64,000 nucleotides of DNA from positions 124,001 to 188,000 of the forward strand of contig BGKB01000135.1 in the NCBI GenBank assembly GCA_003116975.1, given 5' to 3'. The translations under genes and the position numbers were made by a program. The notes under the pieces were generated by a model that was not told the DNA's origin, did not search any database, and worked only from the letters and a program-made list of their open reading frames with translations. This stretch comes from Aurantiochytrium sp. KH105. Its lineage: Eukaryota; Sar; Bigyra; Thraustochytrida; Thraustochytriidae. Shown piece by piece: positions 49,547-59,099 of this stretch (position 1 is its first letter; each line of letters starts with the position of its first letter).

Positions 49547-51064
49547 ATGGGGGTCAAGGTAGTCCTCGTCGGCAGCAGCGGCGGGGGCGGCGCGACAGAG
49601 GGCCACGCTGACGTGCAGGGCTTTGTCAAAACGCTCGAGACCCAACTTGAAGCAGCGGGAATGGAGCTCGTCGGCGTGCAGATGATCGCCACGATGAACG
49701 GGATCGGGATGGACCATGCCGGGCCCACGACGCCGGCTGTGCTGCACACGCGTCTGCATGGAGAAAGGGGCCTGCAGAACTTTGCAGGAAGCCTCGAAGA
49801 GGTCAACGAGCGCGCTCGAAGCGTAGACTCTGTTCTTGCAAGCTATATTGCCGATGCTGTCTCGAAATGCGACGCGGTCGTGTCCATGAGCGCAGATGTG
49901 GAAGGAGCTAACCTTCGGTGTCTACGTGAAGCCGGGCGCGCTAGGATTCCCGTCACTGGGACAGGGGGGTCGTCGGTGTCAATGCTCATGAAGCGTGTTT
50001 TGTTCGTGGGTGGCAGCGGTTCTGTGTCGACAACAGCCACCTCTCGAGCAGTCTCTTTCACGCACGCTTTGGCCAAATTTTTTGGGCTTCACTACGAGCC
50101 GCACGTTGGCAGTGGGGCCGGCGCGCCGTCCGTGCTTTCCGTACTGAATTCGATGTTGCCTGCGTTTCTGGCAGTGGCCGTGCTACGCTTCGGTATGCGG
50201 GTAACGCACGTAGAGCTCCCAGAGTTGGATCGTTTGTTGCGTGATGTTAGTCTGCCCGTTCTGGTTTGCGCGACTGTAGTCCACGCATATGTTGGCAAGG
50301 AAATGGGTTCGCTGGGTTTGTTGTCAAGCATAATTGCCGGAACAGCTTGTGCTGGATCAATTGCATCAGCTTTGCTGATTGGCCTGGGGCTCTCACGCGC
50401 TCTTCCGCGTGTACTCTTTGGCCTCATTCGAGCGGACGTTCCTGCTACGGCATGTTCTATCATTCTCACAGGTTTATGTAGTATATATGGTGCTATCGGT
50501 GGGTTTTGCAGTGCACTCATCCTTGTGCCTGTGCGCGACGTAATTGTGGCATGGATCCAGGGACAACACCATCCCATCGTTGGCGCCATTGCGGGCGTGC
50601 TCATGTGCCGAGGAAGTAAAAGTGGATATTATCACTCCATTGCGCTGCCAATCATTCTCATAGAGATGGAGCATGGGGACTTTAGTTTTGTGGGGAGTTT
50701 GGATCTATTGACTCTCGTATGCGTCTCTGGGGGCATTTGCGCAGGAGTTAGGCTGCAACGGAAAAGCGCCCTCGCGGAGCGAGGGCTTTGGGTGAATATG
50801 TGTTTTGGCGACATGATCGAGGCTGCATATCCATTCATGGAGGAGGTCACTGCAGTGAATGCCGCTGGGTACCTCGGCTCCGCGGTCGGAGGTGCCATTC
50901 TCCAGACGGGCGAAGGAGATGCAGTGCTGAGCACCGCTTATTTGCCGGTACCGCTTTCGATCCTCTTTGCTGGTGTCTCGGGACGATTGGTACTTGCTGC
51001 AGCCTGTTTGGCTGCATGGGGCATCCCTTTCATCGTTGCTCTTGTATTTTATCGGAACAGGTGA
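49547..51064 (+). CDS. Unrecognised membrane protein: Gly-rich nucleotide/sugar-fold-like N-terminus plus about eight membrane helices
   Basis: I do not recognise this 505-residue protein. The first about 150 residues look like a soluble alpha/beta domain: VKVVLVGSSGGGG, VVSMSADVEGANL and then IPVTGTGGSSVSML, suggesting Gly-rich loops that bind phosphate or a sugar. A second Gly-rich motif follows (VLFVGGSGSVSTTATSR). From about 205 onward there are about eight hydrophobic helices, several Gly/Ala/Ser-rich (for example GLLSSIIAGTACAGSIASALLIG), with a polar HHPIVGAIAGVLMCRG loop and a YYHSIALPIILIEMEHG segment. It may be a transporter or membrane enzyme. Upstream codons (TTG start) are not needed. 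Genes with this layout could come from bacteria, but I have no evidence for transfer. It is convergent with TPK1. Confidence 0.75.
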   Translation: MGVKVVLVGSSGGGGATEGHADVQGFVKTLETQLEAAGMELVGVQMIATMNGIGMDHAGPTTPAVLHTRLHGERGLQNFAGSLEEVNERARSVDSVLASYIADAVSKCDAVVSMSADVEGANLRCLREAGRARIPVTGTGGSSVSMLMKRVLFVGGSGSVSTTATSRAVSFTHALAKFFGLHYEPHVGSGAGAPSVLSVLNSMLPAFLAVAVLRFGMRVTHVELPELDRLLRDVSLPVLVCATVVHAYVGKEMGSLGLLSSIIAGTACAGSIASALLIGLGLSRALPRVLFGLIRADVPATACSIILTGLCSIYGAIGGFCSALILVPVRDVIVAWIQGQHHPIVGAIAGVLMCRGSKSGYYHSIALPIILIEMEHGDFSFVGSLDLLTLVCVSGGICAGVRLQRKSALAERGLWVNMCFGDMIEAAYPFMEEVTAVNAAGYLGSAVGGAILQTGEGDAVLSTAYLPVPLSILFAGVSGRLVLAAACLAAWGIPFIVALVFYRNR

Positions 51065-51223
51065 TGCAGCAGCAGCAGCAGCAACAGGAGAAGACATGCG
51101 CTCTCGGTCCCTCCTTGCTCCTTGTTGCCCCTCTTTTTCGGTGCTAGCCTCGTGCAGTTGTGTATGAGCATGCTTCCATGATTCACCAAAAACAACAGAA
51201 AGTACCCAGCGGAGCAAGCATGC

Positions 51224-52183
51224 TTAGTCGGTTGCGTCTGCATCGTCGGCAACGTCGAGCGGAACACTGGACCATAGCAAGGGAGCATCCGTCTCAATTG
51301 AAGCTGTGCAGCCATCCATTTCGTTGGATGAGCTCACGAGACCGCCGAGTTCGAGGACTTGGTTCGACAAATTCCAGCGGAGTCCAGAAGTGGTGACACG
51401 TGCAGGCCCAGCAAGCGGCGCAAGTCCGCAGGTAGGACTTATGATATCTTCAGGCCTGATGAGAGTGTGCTTGCCAGGTGCCAATAAGAGTGCTAGTGAC
51501 TGATCCGATAGCAATATGAGGTCCTGAAATGTTTTGTCGAACTTGAAAAGCATGCTTATGTTTGCAAATTCGTGGTCGAGACGGCCTCCTGTTGCGCCAA
51601 GCACGATAACACTATAACGAGTGTCAAGCATGGCCTCTTCTTGCGCCTCGGCAATGATGGCGAGCGCCTTTTCTAAATCGTGCTTGTCCTGGTCCGGGGC
51701 CTGAATCACGCGCGTGCCGCGTGCTTCGAAGAAGCTCCGCGATTGGGACTCGATCGAGTCAAGGTCGCCGACGATAAAGTTCGGTGTGAAGCGCGCAGCG
51801 GCTAGTTTGTCCGTGGACTGGCAAGCCTCGTACAGCGCATTCGCGGCGCCGTCTACGCAGACGCGCAGCTCCGCAAGGTCCCAAAGGTGTTCCATAAAAT
51901 CGGGTTGCAAGGCGTCGGGCCCGTCCGCCATGACAAGCACAAGTTTGACGGGCTGGGCCTGGCCATTAGCGTCTTCCCTGGCCTCTCCCTCTTTCTTCTG
52001 CTCTAAACCTTGCTGTCCTTGCTGCGCTTCTTGCAACTCTTGCCCAAGTTGCGCTTCTTTCTGTGGCGCCGGGCCGGAGGTGCTGTTGCTGCTGCTGCTG
52101 GCATGAGCGCCTTGTGCGCCTCGTAGCAAGCCTGTGAGGTCGCGGAGGCGCGCCCCTGTTGCCGGCGCTGTGCCGCCGAGCAT
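51224..52183 (-). CDS. TPK1: Thiamine pyrophosphokinase
   Basis: It converts thiamine and ATP to thiamine diphosphate and AMP, usually in the cytosol. The 319-residue protein has a disordered Gln/Glu/Ala-rich N-terminus of about 75 residues. The N-terminal catalytic domain begins KLVLVMADGPDAL and contains VCVDGAANALY, the Mg/ATP site VGDLDS near 140, the HDLEKAL helix and LGATGGRLDHEFANI near 197. The C-terminal thiamin-binding domain includes PLAGPARVTTSGLRWNLSN. Animal and yeast enzymes are about 240-320 residues, so the length fits. The longer frame begins with GTG; the first ATG is at 52183. It could be coordinated with thiamine demand, but I saw no TPP riboswitch nearby. Confidence 0.93.
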   Translation of the reverse strand: MLGGTAPATGARLRDLTGLLRGAQGAHASSSSNSTSGPAPQKEAQLGQELQEAQQGQQGLEQKKEGEAREDANGQAQPVKLVLVMADGPDALQPDFMEHLWDLAELRVCVDGAANALYEACQSTDKLAAARFTPNFIVGDLDSIESQSRSFFEARGTRVIQAPDQDKHDLEKALAIIAEAQEEAMLDTRYSVIVLGATGGRLDHEFANISMLFKFDKTFQDLILLSDQSLALLLAPGKHTLIRPEDIISPTCGLAPLAGPARVTTSGLRWNLSNQVLELGGLVSSSNEMDGCTASIETDAPLLWSSVPLDVADDADATD

Positions 52184-52610
52184 GGCTCCTTGCGACGGGC
52201 CAGGCGTGGGATGGGTGGGAGTCTGGATTGCCCTGCCCTGCCCTGACACTCGCTCGCTCCTGAGCGCGCGAGGCGTATCGATAGCGTTTTGTCACTCAAC
52301 TTTTTGTTGGCTGTCGGTCACAGACTCCATCTATCACAGGACTCAACATTTTTTCGAGCTGGACCTCGGCTGCGACAAAAGAAGAAGTAGCTGCACAGAT
52401 TGATTTGATTGATTTAGTTTTCCTTTGGCACAGGCCTACTGCTACCACGTGCGAGCTATTAGACCCCAAGGTCGAAAGTAATGCTGCGCTGTTCGTTTTT
52501 TGAAAGACATGAAACCATTTCTTTTGGTGTTCTCTTTTATTTTGGTGTTCTCACGTACGGGCACGGGTTTGGGCATGGGCGCGTGTTTGGGCATGCGACT
52601 CGTATAAGTT
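52184..52610. other. Tandem spacer, TPK1 leader and homeodomain gene 3' end
   Basis: 427 bp with no recognisable gene. The segment at 52290-52440 is AT-richer. Confidence 0.5.
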
Positions 52611-54560
52611 TTAAAGGCCTTGGCCTGGAGCCTGTTGTGAAGCGGCATGCTGCGTGGGCCACTGGTTCGAGACAAGGTAAGGTTTGACACTTTCCCAACC
52701 GAGAATGGCCTCGTTTTGATGACCAAAGTAGATTTGGAAGCGAGGCTCCTTGCTTGAACGCGACGCAGGCGGGAGCACGTGAAGAATCTCGCCATCCATG
52801 TTATCGTGCATGATCTTGAGGCCCACAAAGGCCTCGCTGAGAAAGTTTTCTGCCCAATGCGAAGGATTTGAGTATACATCCTGACTGAAAATGACGCGGG
52901 AAGGGTCCCCCGTAGGCCCAGCGCTGGGAATATGCGGGGCCGTAGCAGTCGAGGTGTCGAGAGATTGCGGACCGTCGTAGGTCCCTCGCGACTTGCTCTC
53001 TATAAGCTCTGGAAAATGGGCATCGAGGATATCAGCAACGTTGAGCGTTTGCAACGGAGCACCGAGTCCAGCGACAATACTCTTCATAATGACCTCCACC
53101 TCGCGATCCCCACTGTATTTGCCGATAATGTACCAAAGCAGTAGCGTCCGAAAGTCTTGATCTCTTTTGATAAGCAGCGTTTTCAGCGCTTTAATGGCGC
53201 CATGACTCGCGGCGATCTGCACCGCACGTACGCATGGATACAAGACGGAATCCTTGGAAAGCAAGTTTTCAAAGACACTCGACATGGTCGGAGGCACTTT
53301 GGTGCGTCGTCGAGCTCGGCGAGCGGCGAATGCTGCATTTTCGCCATGCGCGTCTTGGTCATGCATGTCGATACCACCTGACATGACTTGATAAAAGGCA
53401 GGATCCTTGTCGAGATATAGCTTTACGGTGCGAAAAGCGCGCGAAATGTCCTTGGCGTTTTCTTCAGAGAGATTGTTCTCCTCGAGTTTCATGGAGAATC
53501 CATCCGTGTCTTTGCGAGCTCTCGAGACCAATCCGTGCTGCACATCGTGGTGGTCCATTGCGTGACTCACATGGCTTGCGTGCGACCGTGATAGCTCGTC
53601 CATCTCGTGGCCCGGCTGGCTTCCTGGTTCATTTTGATCCTGACCTTGAGACTGTTGTTGTTGTACTTGCACAGACATGGGAGGTGGCATGGGCGGACCT
53701 TCTTGTTGCTGTTGCTGTTGCTGCTGGTCGTGGCTTTGTTGCTGACCTTGGTGGTCATCTCTGTCTTGGCTTTGCGCAGATGGCTGTCCTTCCAGTGGTC
53801 CCTGGGCCTGTTGTTGTTGTTGTTGCGCATCTTCGGCACTCAAGGGGTGCATGGAAGGTTGCTGCTGCTGCTGCTGCTGCTGGTGCATGAGGGCGTGCTG
53901 CTGATGAATGTGTTGCTGGGAACCCTGGCGCGCTAGTTTATGGGCCTGATCATCCCCAGTACCTCCATAGCCCCTTTTCTTGACGCGATTGTTATCGGCT
54001 TCATCAATGTATGCGAGCATCTTGGCGTCCTGGCGGTACTCTTTTGTCCTACGGTTATCGAACCATTTCGTAATTTGTTGCAGAGAGAGGTTGAGCTCTT
54101 CGGCCAAGCGAACTTTGGCGGGACGGGCAGCCTTGCCACGTGTTACCCGACCCGACTTGAAGGCCTCTTCAAGTTTCTCGCGAACCTCTGGCGCAAGCGG
54201 AACACGCTTCTTGCGAAGATATTCTTTGCCACCATAGACAAACTTGTGCACTTCTTTGCGCTCGATCCTTCGTTGAAGTTCGGGATCGCTTGCCATTTCT
54301 TGCATTGATCCTGGTGCCGACATATGGCCCACATGGCCTCCGTGATGAGCGTTGTGTGTCGCGTGGTCGTCGTGATCCTGCACAACGCTTATTCGCGACG
54401 AGTGCGCGTTTATGTCGTCGACTCCTTGAACATGGTGTTCCTGGTCTTGATCCTCCTCGTCTTCTTGTTCCTGGTCTTCTTCTTGCGGATGTTGCTGCGG
54501 CCGTAGTTCGTCTGGTATAATATGTTGATGAATGAGTTCATCTCTCGAGATCTCCTCCAT
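52611..54560 (-). CDS. Homeodomain protein with atypical, lengthened homeodomain and Gln-rich linker
   Basis: A 649-residue probable transcription factor. The homeodomain (about 112-175) shows RKKRVPLAPEVREKLEEAF, LAEELNLSLQQITKWF and DNRRTKEYR. The WF-x-N-R recognition helix is intact (Trp166, Asn169), and Asp fills position 50. From the helix-1 Phe to the Trp there are 32 residues, against 28 in a typical homeodomain and 31 in TALE types, so it has a four-residue loop insertion. A His-rich acidic N-terminus and a long Gln-rich linker (about 215-330, including an eight-Gln run) surround it. The C-terminal third (about 370-640) is a helical, folded-looking region that I cannot assign (VRAVQIAASHGAIKALK, RTLLLWYIIGKYSG). 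The frame upstream begins with GTG; 54560 is the first ATG. Confidence 0.85.
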   Translation of the reverse strand: MEEISRDELIHQHIIPDELRPQQHPQEEDQEQEDEEDQDQEHHVQGVDDINAHSSRISVVQDHDDHATHNAHHGGHVGHMSAPGSMQEMASDPELQRRIERKEVHKFVYGGKEYLRKKRVPLAPEVREKLEEAFKSGRVTRGKAARPAKVRLAEELNLSLQQITKWFDNRRTKEYRQDAKMLAYIDEADNNRVKKRGYGGTGDDQAHKLARQGSQQHIHQQHALMHQQQQQQQQPSMHPLSAEDAQQQQQQAQGPLEGQPSAQSQDRDDHQGQQQSHDQQQQQQQQEGPPMPPPMSVQVQQQQSQGQDQNEPGSQPGHEMDELSRSHASHVSHAMDHHDVQHGLVSRARKDTDGFSMKLEENNLSEENAKDISRAFRTVKLYLDKDPAFYQVMSGGIDMHDQDAHGENAAFAARRARRRTKVPPTMSSVFENLLSKDSVLYPCVRAVQIAASHGAIKALKTLLIKRDQDFRTLLLWYIIGKYSGDREVEVIMKSIVAGLGAPLQTLNVADILDAHFPELIESKSRGTYDGPQSLDTSTATAPHIPSAGPTGDPSRVIFSQDVYSNPSHWAENFLSEAFVGLKIMHDNMDGEILHVLPPASRSSKEPRFQIYFGHQNEAILGWESVKPYLVSNQWPTQHAASQQAPGQGL

Positions 54561-54742
54561 CTTGCTTTCGTTCTCCTTATAAGCTGTACGAGACTCGGAT
54601 CTCTTTCTCTTAGTATTCTGCACAGCGCAGATCTAAAAGGGTTTTTCTTCTACAAACAAGGTCCCCCTTTCCTCTCCTTCCCCGTCTCCACGCTCTCTCG
54701 CGCAGCTCTTGCGCAGCGCAGGCGTCCTGACCGAGATCAACG

Positions 54743-54766
54743 ATATATATATATATATATATATAT
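54743..54766. repeat. (AT)12 dinucleotide run
   Basis: Perfect AT repeat in an otherwise GC-rich leader of the homeodomain gene. Confidence 0.97.
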
Positions 54767-55346
54767 CCAGCTACCCGCCACGCGCCGCGGGAGAGCGAGC
54801 GTCTGTCTGCCTCGCTCGCCTCTTCTCGCGGGGCGGGGCCGCAGGGCCCACGGTGGGGCGCGCGAGGGGCGGAGAGGGGGCCAGAGCGGCCGAGGCCCGC
54901 GGCCGCTCGCGACTACGCCCGCCGCCGCCTGCCCACCGCCCGCGCGCGGGTCGCCGCTTCGGCCCGCGGTGGAAGGCTGGTAGCCCTCCTTTTGCAGTTC
55001 TGCTTTTGCGCCTTACGCTCCGGGCCGCCGGCCCAGTGGCGCGCCTCTGCCGCTCCCCTTCGCGCTCCCCCTCCCTTCGCCCTCTCCGCAGTCGCCCCAC
55101 ATGCCTTCATATTCGCCACCTCGGCATCGCCGGTGCACTGCGCGACGGACGGGAATGTGGTGGGGCGTTTCGATCATAAAACGGGTGTGTGGGATTGAAA
55201 TTCGACAGTGACAAGAGAGGGAGATGCGGGACGAAATTGGGCGAGGGTTAGGGGGCCGTGATGAGAGGAGATTGAATTTAAGGGGAAAGCGCGCGGGGAC
55301 CGCGAGGGAAAAAACTTGAGAGCGCGCGAGGAAGGCAGGCATCAAG

Positions 55347-55378
55347 GAGAAGAAGAAGAAGAAGAAGAAGAAGAAGAA
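55347..55378. repeat. GAA trinucleotide run
   Basis: About ten GAA/AAG units in the 3' region of the kinase gene. Confidence 0.95.
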
Positions 55379-55745
55379 TGCGAGAGCGGCAGTAGCGGCG
55401 AGGGGGGCGCGAAATGAAGGCAAGCCACAAAACAAGACGAACAGGGATTGTGAGCGCAAAATGCGAACAGCAAAAGGATGATGGACGAAAGAAACACACA
55501 GGGATAATTATGGAAAAAAGAAAGAAAGAAGGGGGAGAATGACAACGGGGTGCGTGGGGCAAGAAAGTGGGAATCGCGGCAATGCGCGAAAACCAGCCGC
55601 ACGCACAGGTAAATGAGCCTTTCCACAAAGGGCTCAAGGAAGAAGAAAAAGAAGAAGAAGGAGTCTTGATGGTGCCGACCGATGACGCATTCGCTAACTT
55701 GACTCGACTTGGTAAAATCGCCGAAGGCTTTTGCCATTTGGTTAG

Positions 55746-58601
55746 CTAAAATTCCTCGCACCACAGGTTGGAGCCCGTGTAGGGCTCGCGAGGAGGGTCT
55801 GCGTCAAAGGTGTCGAAAGCAGAAGTATCGGTGGGGGAGGAGATGGTCGGAACAAAGGGCGCGACGCAGGATCTTGCACGAAGTTCATTCCAGGCCGCAG
55901 TATCAACGCTAAAGAACGGGTGGCGCTTTACATCGAGAGCGCCGTCGCGAAGACATCCAAGACGCTGGCTTGGAGATTTTGTGAGAAGCTTGCGCACGAG
56001 ATGCTCTGCTGGGCGCACGTTGGTGGAGGGCCGGCGCGATGTAGTGAGCGCGACATGGGAGGAACCTTTGCGGTCCTTGACGGGAACAGGAATGGAAAAG
56101 GTGTACTCGAGCTGAGCCTGCGAAAGGGACGAGGGAGGATTCATCTCAGTCTCGCGGATGCAAGCCTCGAGACGGGCGTAATCGACCTTGCTGTTGACAA
56201 TATTTTTGCAGACAGTGATTTGGTCGTCTGAGTACTCGTCTGCAAAAGGGGAAATGCCGCAGCAAATTTCGTAAATGAGGACGCCGACGGCCCACCAGTC
56301 GACGCCGCGGTCGTGGCCCTTGCCCAAGACAACCTCGGGCGCCAGATACTCGGGGGTTCCGCAGAGTGTAAAGGTTTTCCCCGACGGAAGATGCTTGGCA
56401 AAGCCAAAGTCTGCAACCTTGACGAAACCCTCGCGGTCAATGAGAATATTTTCAGGCTTGAGATCACGGTAAATGACATGCTGGCTGTGCATGTAGTCAA
56501 AGGCGTCGACAATGCCGGCAGCATAGAATTGTGCGTGCGCGAGCGGAAGGCGATAGTGCTCCTGCATGATGCTAAAGAGCTCGCCGCCCTGGACGAACTC
56601 GAGCAACATGTACAAGGAGTTTCTGTCCTGGAACGTGGTGATAAGCTTGAGGATAAAAGGGTGGTTCATTTCCAGGAGAATGCTGCGCTCGTTCGCAACG
56701 TTTCGCGTCTGGTCGCACTCGACAATGTGCGCCTTGCTCATGACCTTGAGCGCCCAGACGCCCTGAACAGATGCCTTGGAGGAGGCCTCGGCGAGATACA
56801 CTGTGCCAAAGGTGCCTTTGCCAAGGATTTTGCGACGATGCAGATCGCGCAAGGAGAGCGCCGACGTGTCAACGAGACACATGCTTTCCCGCTTGCGCTG
56901 GTTCTCTTCAAACCGGCGCTGCGAGGTGTTAACAAGGACATCGGACTTGCCGCGCATGAGCTTGAAGGTATCGTAGGAGAGCGCGAAGCACTCGACGTCA
57001 CCGACGGCAACACAGGTGGCGGCGCGCGGCTCGTTATTGAGAAGGGCCATTTCGCCAAACCAGTCACCCTCGGTAAGTGTGGCAATGTGTGCGCCAAGGC
57101 TCTCGTTGCGCGAGTGCGCCGTGACGCTCGAGCCCTCGGAGGCATGGGATCCGCCGGGGCTCTCGGCCCCCGAAGCGGCCAGAAGCTCGGCCGAGAGGAC
57201 GTCGACAGCTCCGGAGCGAACAATATAGAACCGATCACCGATATCGCCCTCGTGTACAATGATTTCCTGGTCGGCAAAGTTCATGATCTCAAACTTGGAA
57301 ACGATGCGCGCACGCAGTCCCTTGGGCAGTTGTTGCAGGACCGGTACAGCCTCCATGACGCGCTTTTTCATGGTGTCGTCCATGATGGCGCGCAGTGGGC
57401 CAAGGTGCTCCTGAAAGGCTCGTCGGTCGACGGCCAGAAGCACGGTGTCAGTGAGCGTAACGACATCAGCGGCGCGAGGCTCTTCGGTGATGAGTGCGCG
57501 CTCGCCAAAGTGCTGGCCGGGGCCGAGCTCGACCCTACCGAGCCCAAGCTCACCAATGTTCGAGCACTCGACGGTACCTTCGCGAATAAAGTAGCATACA
57601 TCACCCTTGTCGCCCTTGCGCACGACGCGCTGTCCCGCGCGGACCTGGACAACCTGCATGGAGCCGACGATAAGGTCGCGCTGTTCTGGGGTAAGGTACT
57701 CTGCGAGCGAAGGTATGCTATCGAGGGCTGCGCGGAACTCTTCCTGGTTGGCGAGCTGCTGCTCGGAGATAACTTGGCGGAATGTGGCGCGGTCGATGGT
57801 CCACAAGCGCCCATGCTTGGTGGAGGATCCGCCGGTGCCGTCCTCGTTTGTGGAAGAGACGCAGCGGATGGTTTCGGATGCCTTGTTTTGAAAGAGAAGA
57901 GCATTGTCACAAAAGAAGGGTTCTTCGCCGGACCCTGATCGGAGTGTGGGGCCCGCGCTGGAGGACGCGGCAGAGGTGAACTCAAAGGTGCCTTCCGCAA
58001 TAACGTAAAAGTTGTCGCTCTTCTTGCCGGCCGTGACAACGGTGTGGCCAACCTTGGCCTTTTCCCTCCACATGTAGGCGACGATCTCCTCGCGATGCTT
58101 GTCTTCCAAGGAGCTGAACATGTAGCATCTTGCAAGAGCGCGGTTAATGGTCTCTACCTCTTCGTCGGTCTTTGGTATTTTTGACCTTGACGAGCCGGAG
58201 CGGTCCTTGGTGAACCCGCGTTGGAAAACAGCTTTGCGAGTCTTTTTCGTCGTACCGGACACGGATGTGGCGGCCACGGTGCGGGTCTGTCCACCAACGC
58301 GTTCGTCTCTTTCGATCACGCTGCGGTCGTCATCCTCGTCGAGGTCCTCTTCCTCGTCGAGGTCGGCGCCGTCGTCCATGATGACTCTCACGGCGTGGGT
58401 GCTGGCACCGCCATGTTTGCTCGAGCTGGAGAGGACGAGTTCGTTGCCTGCGCTTTCGAACAGGGACGAGCGGTCGCTGGCGTCGCTGGTGCGCACGTTC
58501 ACGCGGCCGTCCGTGAACGTCCCATCATCGAGGAAGTCGGCCTCCGTTGCGGCGGCGTGGTCGTGCACGCCATTTCGCTGCGAGCTCGACCCGCAGCCCA
58601 T
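55746..58601 (-). CDS. Myristoylated cyclic-nucleotide-binding AGC kinase (PKG-like)
   Basis: This fuses cyclic-nucleotide-binding (CNB) domains to an AGC Ser/Thr kinase on one chain, as PKG does. The 951-residue protein starts MGCGSS, so myristoylation at Gly2 and palmitoylation at Cys3 would hold it on membranes. Three CNB domains lie at about 160-270, 290-410 and 415-580. The first has a degenerate binding cassette. The second (FGERALITEEPRAADVV, near 362) and third (FGEMALLNNEPRAATCVA, near 514) are intact. The kinase domain (about 588-870) has the glycine loop LGKGTFGTVYLAE, WALKVM, YRDLKPEN, ADFGFAKHL and an activation-loop TLCGTPEYLAPE. The C-terminus is AGC-type. Both good cassettes read RAA where cGMP-selective sites usually have Thr or Ser, so the ligand may be cAMP or another nucleotide. 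Confidence 0.9.
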   Translation of the reverse strand: MGCGSSSQRNGVHDHAAATEADFLDDGTFTDGRVNVRTSDASDRSSLFESAGNELVLSSSSKHGGASTHAVRVIMDDGADLDEEEDLDEDDDRSVIERDERVGGQTRTVAATSVSGTTKKTRKAVFQRGFTKDRSGSSRSKIPKTDEEVETINRALARCYMFSSLEDKHREEIVAYMWREKAKVGHTVVTAGKKSDNFYVIAEGTFEFTSAASSSAGPTLRSGSGEEPFFCDNALLFQNKASETIRCVSSTNEDGTGGSSTKHGRLWTIDRATFRQVISEQQLANQEEFRAALDSIPSLAEYLTPEQRDLIVGSMQVVQVRAGQRVVRKGDKGDVCYFIREGTVECSNIGELGLGRVELGPGQHFGERALITEEPRAADVVTLTDTVLLAVDRRAFQEHLGPLRAIMDDTMKKRVMEAVPVLQQLPKGLRARIVSKFEIMNFADQEIIVHEGDIGDRFYIVRSGAVDVLSAELLAASGAESPGGSHASEGSSVTAHSRNESLGAHIATLTEGDWFGEMALLNNEPRAATCVAVGDVECFALSYDTFKLMRGKSDVLVNTSQRRFEENQRKRESMCLVDTSALSLRDLHRRKILGKGTFGTVYLAEASSKASVQGVWALKVMSKAHIVECDQTRNVANERSILLEMNHPFILKLITTFQDRNSLYMLLEFVQGGELFSIMQEHYRLPLAHAQFYAAGIVDAFDYMHSQHVIYRDLKPENILIDREGFVKVADFGFAKHLPSGKTFTLCGTPEYLAPEVVLGKGHDRGVDWWAVGVLIYEICCGISPFADEYSDDQITVCKNIVNSKVDYARLEACIRETEMNPPSSLSQAQLEYTFSIPVPVKDRKGSSHVALTTSRRPSTNVRPAEHLVRKLLTKSPSQRLGCLRDGALDVKRHPFFSVDTAAWNELRARSCVAPFVPTISSPTDTSAFDTFDADPPREPYTGSNLWCEEF

Positions 58602-58748
58602 GCTGCTGGTGCTGCTGCTCCGCCTCCTCCTCGCCTAGCCTCTCGCCTCGCCCGCGCGGCGCGCGGCGGGGCCACGGCGCGCGGAGAGAGAGGAAGGAGA
58701 GAGAGCGCGCGCGGTCTGCCTGCGGCCTCCGCCGCTCTCGCCGGGCAG

Positions 58749-58787
58749 GTATGTATGTCTGTCTGTATGTATGTATGTACGTACGTC
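58749..58787. repeat. GTAT/GTCT tetranucleotide run
   Basis: Imperfect tetranucleotide repeat in the kinase gene leader, about 150 bp upstream of its ATG. Confidence 0.85.
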
Positions 58788-59061
58788 CGAGAGAAGGAGG
58801 ACGACTCGTGAAACGTGGCCGTGGTCCGCTGCTGTTCTTGTTCACAACAACCGCACCAATCGGCTAAAGCTGGCGCGCAACAGAAACAAACCGGAGCTCG
58901 CACTTGCGCTTCTAGCTAGCAAGCAGGGGGGCCGAAAAGTGCCAGGGGTGCACGCGCGGCACTAGCACGCACGCACTCGCTCGCCCTCGCACTCCCTCCC
59001 TCTCTCGCTCCCTCGCGCCGCGCCGCGCTCGCCGAGCCGAGGTCGGGCCCGTGCCGCTGCC

Positions 59062-59099
59062 TCGCCCCGCCCCGCCTCGCCTCGCCTCGCCTCGCCTCG
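59062..59099. repeat. GGCGA pentamer tract 4 (inverted, CGCCT units)
   Basis: Consecutive CGCCC/CGCCT units. This is the same pentamer family seen in the other three long intergenic regions, on the opposite strand. Confidence 0.8.

Larger units (their letters stand above)
54561..55745. other. Intergenic region, homeodomain gene leader and kinase 3' region
   Basis: 1185 bp with no supported gene. It holds an AT dinucleotide run (54743-54766) about 180 bp upstream of the homeodomain ATG, a GC-rich block (about 54770-55100) and a GAA run (55347-55378). Confidence 0.5.

Noticed and set aside
51065-52610. TPP riboswitch near TPK1
   Set aside because: No conserved TPP-aptamer core (CUGAGA / ACCUGA pair) was found in the flanks.
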